From contig QUTJ01031670.1 in the NCBI GenBank assembly GCA_003573635.1, forward strand, positions 1-14,683: DNA of 14,683 bases, read 5' to 3'. Positions 1 to 14,683 of this stretch are shown here, piece by piece (the first letter of the stretch is position 1; every line of letters starts with the position of its first letter). The translations under genes were made by a program, and so were the position numbers. The notes beneath the pieces were generated by a model that was not told the origin of the DNA, did not search any database, and saw only the letters and a program-made list of their open reading frames with translations. Source of the stretch: Goniomonas avonlea. Its lineage: Eukaryota; Cryptophyceae; Goniomonadida; Goniomonadaceae.

Positions 1-5
1 GAGGG

Positions 6-8
<3 letters not shown>

Positions 9-63
<55 letters not shown>
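9..63. repeat. (AG)n dinucleotide microsatellite
   Basis: About 27 uninterrupted AG units at the left edge of the window, preceded by a short G run. On the minus strand, the sense strand of the neighbouring oxidoreductase gene, it is a CT tract. If that gene continues past the left edge, the tract could lie in one of its introns, as the similar tract at 8449-8503 does in PRP8. The length at the window edge may be truncated. Confidence 0.95.
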
Positions 64-68
<5 letters not shown>

Positions 69-398
69 TGCAGCACAGTCGTTGTGGGCAATCGCTCTCC
101 CAAGGATGGTCCTTGCCCTGAAACATTTGTAGTTCTCGTTTTTTCGTGCGCCTTCGACCAGGTTTTAGAAGACCACGTGCTTGATTGTGAGGGCTTAGAA
201 CATCACTTTCGACCGCTCGTACGAAAGATATCGTACCGATACGATCTGCACATCACACCCCTTTATGATCGGTCCCAACGGCAACCCGTCACAGAGCTAC
301 AATAATCTCAATCAAACCGACCAGACAGGCATCTGATTGCAAAACGGGACTTTCACAGGACAGGAACAAAGGACCTCGCGGCGTCTGGAAAAAATGAC
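64..398. other. Unresolved stretch; probable intron(s) or 3' part of the oxidoreductase gene
   Basis: No reading frame on either strand here gave a recognisable protein. The minus-strand oxidoreductase is decoded only to position 399, at a point where the family normally still has roughly 100-150 residues to go. The missing part must therefore lie here in small exons that I could not phase, or beyond the left edge, or be lost. Possible minus-strand acceptors (AG) exist near 318, 252, 187 and 121, but no downstream frame matched the family convincingly. The 73-codon plus-strand frame at 84-305 has no recognisable content. Confidence 0.4.
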
Positions 399-1667
399 CC
401 ACCAAATCCCAAGCTTCATGGTATTGAGGCCGGTTACACTACGATCATGCCACCAGGAGAGCTGAGGCGAATCCGCTGGTGTATCCACAAATGATGGAGA
501 CATGATTCTGGCCTCTGTCGAGGACGTCAGACAATGTGGAACGTAGTCGTGTCAATGTGAGACAAAAGGCGGAGCTAATTATGGTTGTTGGAAATGATAA
601 TGTATGGATAGAAAAAACATGGCGTACCGACAACGAGAGGCTGCCCAATGAACCCAGAGTCAAGGAGCTCCCTGCGAACGATCAGCACCGAAACGCAACG
701 AACAGAATATTACCGAACGACGTTGTCAACTTTGAAGGTGAGCGACGCTGGAACAAGCATTGCAACAATTTCGGGGTGGCGCCTGGAACACTCAAGCATT
801 TCGTGCGCTTCTTTGGCGTTCATCGCCATCCGTGCCTCACAGAGCACATGTTTCCCCGCAGCCTGACGCCAAATCAGACACGACCAGCAAAAATGTTTCA
901 ACACTCACAAGCGCTTCCAGGGTGACAGGATGATGCATGTACGGCCATGTTCCTGTTTGAGAGAGTGAGAAGGGCCCCGTAACTCGTGACTCCTGACCTA
1001 TGCACACAGCGTCAATGGCTGGGTCTCGAAGGAGCTCGAGCCATGAGTCGTACACCTGCCGATGTGAGCTTTAAGGAGGGTGAACTCTGAAGTGGTGCAC
1101 CTTAGGAATTCCATACTCGCGTGCAACAGCCTCGCTTGATGCCCGAGTTCGATTACAAACAGCAACAAGCTCAACACCGCTGATGGACTTGAAGCCGGGA
1201 ATATGACGAGAGCGGGTGTTCTTTCCAGCTCCAACGAACCCCAAACCAACTCGACCGCGCGCGCGACTCAGCATTCGCAGTTCGTTTGTCGCAGCTGTAG
1301 CAGCGGATGCGGCCCCGGAGAAGACCCGGGACCGCGGTGGCGTTGCAGCGGCAACTGGGGGCAACGGTGGAGGGTGTGACGTGAAGGAGTCAGGCCCAGA
1401 TCGGTTGTGCTGCGATGTCAAATTCATTGCTGACGACAACGCCGAACCTAACGGCGGAGACGTGGATGATCGAGCAGGCTCGCTCGGTCGCTCAGGGGAA
1501 AACGCGGTGCCCATAGAGCTACTCGTCGGCTGTGAAACCCCAAAGGGATTGCCATTGCTCAACCCTCCACCATCAGCGCGGGGTGCATACCCACTCCCAG
1601 AAGGGTCTGATGTGTCGAAACCAAATGGGTTTCGGACACTTGGAGAGAGCATCCCTCTCCCGCTCAT
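399..1667 (-). CDS. Gfo/Idh/MocA-family oxidoreductase with disordered N-terminal extension (3' end unresolved)
   Basis: Predicted NAD(P)-dependent oxidoreductase of the Gfo/Idh/MocA superfamily, whose members act mostly on sugars, polyols and related compounds; the substrate here is unknown. Exons on the minus strand: 1667-1101, 1055-998, 952-909, 862-714, 671-628 and about 514-399. Introns are 45, 45, 46, 42 and 113 nt and all have GT-AG ends. The first ATG in frame (1667) was chosen as start. Residues 1-138 are Ser/Pro/Gly/Ala-rich and contain two NPFG motifs (residues 13 and 40). The Rossmann domain starts at 141 with GLGFVGAG, then VELVAVCNRTRAS, the PK|VYDSW junction, GTWPYMHHP, GKHVLCEARMAMN, a segment ending VVEARI, and TGLNTMKLGIWW at the last decoded residues (to 326). 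The usual EKP motif reads EAR. The family is secure. The final donor (398) and everything beyond it are uncertain; the gene may run past the left edge or be broken. Confidence 0.75.
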
Positions 1668-1789
1668 TGGTGCTCCGTTCAAATTGCCACCTCTTGTATG
1701 GATACTGCGTATACGAGCGGCGGCATGGGTTTTTCCGGGGGGATCAGACTCGTCGCAGAGGGCTCAAGCGGCCGAGGCTGGGAACGGGA
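1668..1789. promoter_or_regulatory. Divergent spacer between the oxidoreductase and the trefoil gene
   Basis: 122 bp between the chosen start codons of two genes reading away from each other, so it should hold both promoters and 5' leaders. No TATA box is evident. An 8-bp palindrome, CGTATACG, lies at 1708-1715, and a G run lies near 1737. The trefoil frame stays open upstream across this stretch, so the real start of that gene could lie to the left of 1790. Confidence 0.45.
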
Positions 1790-2351
1790 ATGGGGATCGG
1801 AACCAGCAATGTCTTGCTTCCTTCGTTCGGAGAGGTGATGTCGTTTCAAGCTGCCGGTACAGATCAGTACCTTTGCCGTGTACCCGGGGACCCAGACGGT
1901 GTCACTACTCTGGGACCTTTTGAAGAGGTACTCTTGATTCAATTAGCGGGGCACTGACAAGCGATGTTGCACATGCAGCGCGTCGTGTTCAGAGTGACAC
2001 CTCCAGACAACGTGGACAAATCCGTGTACTGCCATTTAGTCCCGACTGATGACACGACCGTCGTTTTGCGACACAATTACCACATTTTGAAATTGCATGA
2101 CAGAACACGTGACGACCCGTCACGAGAATGTTTTGTCGCGGTGAGCTGGTTAGGGTTTAATGACAATATTTTCACAATCATCCCAGGATTCTTCTTGGCA
2201 GATTGGACCCGGGTATGAACCAGCGACCTACCGGATCCGCTCGGCCAACTACCCGAACCATTACTGGGCTTACGACGGATCTAAGCTCATCCACTCGACA
2301 GAGGAACCGAGCCAAGGTTGGAAACTATGCTCAGAACATCATGGTCCGTGA
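1790..2351 (+). CDS. Small AbfB-like beta-trefoil (putative carbohydrate-binding) protein
   Basis: Three exons, 1790-1927, 1979-2140 and 2187-2351, join in phase 0 to give 154 residues. The introns are 51 nt (GTACTC...CATGCAG) and 46 nt (GTGAGC...TCCCAG), with branch-like CACTGAC and TTAATGAC. The product has three similar segments: about residues 17-56 (MSFQAAGTDQYLCRV ... VFRVTPPD), 60-109 (VVLRHNYHILKL ... ADSSWQIGPG) and 114-154 (YRIRSANYPNHYW ... GWKL). This is the pattern of the AbfB/CBM42 beta-trefoil, which in fungal and bacterial GH54 enzymes binds arabinofuranose side chains. Here there is no catalytic domain and no obvious signal peptide, so the role is unknown. The ATG at 1790 is the first convenient start downstream of the divergent gene; Met17 is an alternative. 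The fold call rests on remembered family patterns, not on a search. Confidence 0.6.
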
Positions 2352-2683
2352 CGGGCTGTGTTTTTTTCGGCCTTTTGTGCTCACATAGGCTTGCAGTCCT
2401 GACAAAAGCCGCCCGATCAGGATGACGCACAATAGCGACCCAAGACCGGTATTCATCGAGCACAACAACTATCGACGACCCATTGATATAATTATTTCAT
2501 TCGACACTTTGCCTGGCTGGTGTGTTCAGACACAAGCGGCGCAACCGAACAAGGATCTGCTACACGGAGCTCCAAGGAAACACCAAAGTCGCTCCAACCC
2601 ACACACCCTCCCTCCTGAAAAACAGTCGCAACAATCAAGCGCGCACTGCCGTCAGCAAAACGCCTCTCAGGCAGACAAGAATC
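2352..2683. other. Tail-to-tail spacer between the trefoil gene and PRP8
   Basis: 332 bp between two convergent stop codons (TGA at 2349-2351 on plus, TAG at 2686-2684 on minus). It must hold both 3' UTRs and transcript ends. I see a T7 run at 2360-2366 but no canonical AATAAA on either strand. Plus-strand frames that cross this region into PRP8 (for example 2422-2802) show no recognisable protein and a composition expected of antisense reading. Confidence 0.5.
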
Positions 2684-12235
<9,552 letters not shown>

Positions 12236-12460
12236 CAAACCTACCAACTGCGCTCAAGTATCCAGCACGCGAAAGGTGTGGAGAAGCGCAAGCGGTGCAA
12301 GGCACGATGCTTAGACGAGCGCGAGTTCAGCGGCGGGTCACTTTGAGGTTGACGCATCGGTCAAAATGCATTTTATCGTTCATTGCGGAAAACGTTCAAC
12401 AACTACAAAACTGCTCATCATATACACTCGAAAACCACGCTCTATTTTTGCGGAGGCACA
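12236..12460. promoter_or_regulatory. Divergent promoter region between PRP8 and the membrane-protein gene
   Basis: 225 bp separates the two start codons, so both promoters and leaders share it. No TATA box is obvious; the nearest AT-rich words are TTTTATC (12371-12377) and CTATTTTTG (12442-12450). Near the middle is a perfect 12-bp palindrome, AAAATGCATTTT, at 12363-12374. No start codon precedes the chosen ATG of the plus-strand gene in its own frame. Confidence 0.5.
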
Positions 12461-14683
12461 ATGCTGGGGCCAACGAAGCATGCCCGCGTTGCGACAGCAA
12501 TCGTGAGCCTGCTGGCTCTGGCTGCAGTTATTGTTGTTGTTGTCTCTCTTCAGTCCGATACGCATTCAGAAGCCATCGATGCTGGCGCAGTGGTTCTGGA
12601 GTCTGATTCTGTCAGCGACGTCCTGACCAAGGGTCTGGTCTCTGCTGTTGAGAACAGAGGGGATCCCGATGAGGCTTATATTGACAGATCCATTGAGAGC
12701 CTTGAAAACAATGCGGCAATGGGTGACCGCAAGCAGTTCTCTGGCCAGGAAACCTCGGGGCTGAATGCAAACCCCGACCCCGTCGACGATTGGAGCAAGT
12801 ATACAGGGAACGTCGACACCGAGATGGAGAATCCCCCCCGTCTCAAGGGTGACCTGGACTATTGGCCAGAGTGGAAGAAAGGCCAGAGCGACCAACAGCC
12901 CCGACAGCCCCTCGCACAGGATGGTGAACAGACGAACCCAGCCTCAAAGAGCAAGCTGGTGGGTCCATCCAGCTTTTGCGGAGTTCCTCACAGAACGGGC
13001 AGGCACTCTCTTTGCAGGCATTGGGCAAACTTTGGAATGACGGAATTTGGGCAGGAGACAAGAAACTGACAAATGCCGAGGTCTCGGCCGTTTCAGACAC
13101 GTTCGAGGGCGAATGTGATAAGTGCGTCTTGGCTGTCCCAGAGGTCCCCAGCTGACCCCCCAGCAGAGAGGAGGAGGCAGTGCGCAAGGCTGCAGAGGAG
13201 GAAAGAGTAAAACGACAGGGGGTGATTGGTGTCAACGCTGACTTTTCCAAGGCTCTGACTGCCCAGCATAACCGTTTGGGTCGACTCAGTGAGGTGCGTG
13301 TCCCAGCTCGACCTTGCTCAATTCCAGACTGCTTCTTGCTCGTAATAACCCAAACAAAAACAAAACGGTGCTCTTTGGTGATTGTTGTGTATTCAGGCGA
13401 GTAGAACACGCCAGGACTTGGCTCGGACTCTGGAGGAGGCAACAGAGGCCACAAGGAAAGCACGAGCTTACTATAACGAAGCAATTGCCCGAACGGCCGC
13501 TGCCAAGGTAAGAAATGCACTCCCAGTGACAAGAAGTTATATCCTCTAGAGAGATGCCAAATAGATCAATGTCGTCCGACTGCCAGACTTGGTCACAAGA
13601 CAGTAGGGCCAATGATGATGGCCTCTTGAGATTTGTTGGTGGAGCTCGCCTGTCTGGTCGATTCCGCCCGCGTGTGACCTTGACGTGCCCACTCAACGAG
13701 CTCACCGACCACGAGTGGGGCCGCGTGATCTCCCATGATGTTCGGATCCTTGACTGTCGCAGCAGCTGGCGATGATCCCAGTCAGAGACAGTGATCTTTG
13801 TTGCAGGAGGAGCTTGTGCGCCTGCAGGCAATCGGAGAAGACCATGGCATTGCCCATGCTGCTGCTGTTGTCGCACAGGCAAATCGTGAAGAGCAACACG
13901 CCAAGGTAGCCTCTCACTCTGCGCAACCCTAGAAGTTGGTAGGAGAAAGGGGCCAGGAGGAGGACCTCGGGAATTGGCACCTTCGCAGCCCATTCACCTT
14001 GTGGCACCTTCCACGTTCTCACTGTGCTCCTCCCCGTTCACTCACGTTTCCTTGTGGACGAACCCCCCTGCATCTCCGCACGCGCGCGCACCCGCACATA
14101 CACGCACACCTGCATCCTTCTCTCAGTCTCGCTCCCGCTGTTCCTCCCTCCCCGTTGCTCTCTCAATTCCTCTCCATTGCTCCCCCCTCCTCTTCTCTCA
14201 CACTCGCTCACTCGCTCTATGCTGTCCAGTCGCTGACCCGACTCGTAGGCTGTCAGCGACCGCATGTTCCGCAACCGCATTGCTGCAGAGGAAGCCGTGT
14301 CACGTGCAACCAAGGTGCGTGTGCCCTATCTTGTCCAACCTCTCTTAGAGCATCTCCACCGCGCGTCTGTATCCAAGTCAGTATCGGCAAATCGTCGGCA
14401 AATCTGCTTGGCATCGGCAAGTCGTCGTCAAATATGACAAAGGATTTGCCAATTTGCCAATTTGTGATGAATTCTCTCATCAAAAATCGGCGTATTTGAT
14501 GTGGGCGGTGGAGGACGTCGTGGGCATCGGCACACATGTCGTCAAATATGCCAATAAGGGCGCGTGGTGGAGATGCTAGCGCGCACCCTGTGCGTCCGCT
14601 GGACTGCAACCGAATGACTCCCTTGCCAGGATGTGCTGAATGCTCGGGCTCTGCACGACCGGGCGTCGCAGCTCACCGCCATG
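12461..14683 (+). CDS. Membrane-anchored or secreted coiled-coil-like protein, partial (runs off right edge)
   Basis: Family not recognised. Exons 12461-12958, 13018-13121, 13167-13293, 13397-13507, 13807-13905, 14249-14314 and 14630 to the edge join in one frame to 353 residues without a stop. Introns are 59, 45, 103, 299, 343 and 315 nt; donors are GTGGGT, GTGCGT (three times), GTAAGA and GTAGCC. Residues 10-30 form one hydrophobic segment (VATAIVSLLALAAVIVVVVSL) after a basic start, so either a type II anchor or a signal peptide. Residues 31-200 are acidic and hydrophilic, with DDWSKY and LDYWPEW as the only aromatic clusters. From the third exon on the protein is Ala/Glu/Arg/Lys-rich with helix-like, coiled-coil-like composition, in short exons separated by phase-0 introns. 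Later exons depend on splice choice alone and are less certain than the first three. The third acceptor is a CAGCAG tandem. Confidence 0.7.
14080..14225 (+). other. Alternating CA/CG stretch followed by a long pyrimidine tract in an intron
   Basis: Inside intron 13906-14248. From about 14078 to 14112 the sequence is rich in alternating pyrimidine-purine steps (CGCGCG, CACACA, ACATACACG), the kind that can form Z-DNA. It is followed by over 100 nt of C/T-rich sequence reaching close to the acceptor at 14247-14248. The tract is a plausible extended polypyrimidine tract for that acceptor. Confidence 0.6.
14349..14577. mobile_element. MITE-like element with 17-bp terminal inverted repeats, in an intron
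   Basis: The left end AGCATCTCCACCGCGCG (14349-14365) and the right end CGCGTGGTGGAGATGCT (14561-14577) are inverted copies matching at 16 of 17 positions, spanning 229 bp. The dinucleotide TA flanks both sides (14346-14347; 14577-14578, overlapping the last base), and TAG is an alternative, so a 2-3 bp target duplication is plausible but not proven. The interior has no open reading frame of note. It carries a 13-bp direct repeat, GTCGTCAAATATG (14424 and 14538), four copies of TCGGCA plus one TCGGCG, a 2.5-copy ATTTGCCA tandem (14444-14464) and a 7-bp stem hairpin (14478-14501). This is the structure of a non-autonomous DNA transposon. It lies wholly within intron 14315-14629. Confidence 0.75.

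Noticed and set aside
1076-1103. Alternative donor GTTCAC in the first oxidoreductase intron
   Set aside because: It would leave an extra VHHFR before VYDSW; the upstream donor GTGCAC gives PK|VYDSW, which fits the family without an insertion.
12236-12247. In-frame TTG 12 nt upstream as the PRP8 start
   Set aside because: The ATG at 12235 is available and the N-terminus of this family is variable, so a non-ATG start is not needed.
13554-13775. 73-codon frame within the 299-nt intron 13508-13806
   Set aside because: Not flanked by convincing splice sites and unlike the neighbouring exon products; treated as intron.
13286-13993. 235-codon minus-strand frame opposite the membrane-protein gene
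   Set aside because: Overlaps exons and introns of the plus-strand gene; no recognisable domain.
13936-14499. 187-codon plus-strand frame
   Set aside because: Crosses the pyrimidine tract, an exon in another frame and the MITE; its Ser/Pro/His/Leu content comes from the C/T-rich DNA.

Overview
The window looks like nuclear DNA of an intron-dense microbial eukaryote. Every gene I can reconstruct is interrupted by GT-AG spliceosomal introns of 42 to 343 nt, and genes are packed with only 100-350 bp between them. Base composition is balanced to slightly GC-rich, with GA/CT microsatellites. The balance of short introns, compact spacing and GC-rich third positions suggests an alga of cryptophyte type (for example Guillardia-like), but that assignment is a low-confidence guess; no organelle or taxon-specific marker is present.

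Layout, left to right. (1) Positions 1-63 are an (AG)n microsatellite. (2) Positions 399-1667, minus strand: a Gfo/Idh/MocA-family NAD(P)-binding oxidoreductase with a long disordered N-terminal extension, split by introns of 45, 45, 46, 42 and 113 nt; its 3' end was not resolved and it probably runs off the left edge. (3) Positions 1790-2351, plus strand, divergent from the oxidoreductase across a 122-bp spacer: a small stand-alone beta-trefoil protein resembling the AbfB arabinose-binding module, rebuilt by removing two introns of 51 and 46 nt. (4) Positions 2684-12235, minus strand, two thirds of the window: a complete PRP8 gene, the central U5 snRNP splicing factor, in 20 exons. Splicing gives 7008 nt of coding sequence, 2335 residues plus stop, with no frameshift. 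(5) Positions 12461-14683, plus strand, divergent from PRP8 across a 225-bp spacer: a membrane-anchored or secreted protein with an acidic ectodomain followed by short, mostly phase-0 exons coding for Ala/Glu/Arg-rich helix; it is cut by the right edge. Its sixth intron carries a 229-bp element with 17-bp terminal inverted repeats that looks like a non-autonomous DNA transposon (MITE).

How the parts relate: the two left genes form a head-to-head pair of possibly sugar-related proteins (inference). PRP8 is a housekeeping gene. It faces the trefoil gene tail-to-tail and the membrane-protein gene head-to-head. The most unusual features are the micro-introns of the left pair, the splice donors that usually lack A at +4 in the gene for the core splicing factor itself, the reconstructed AbfB-like protein, and the intronic MITE.
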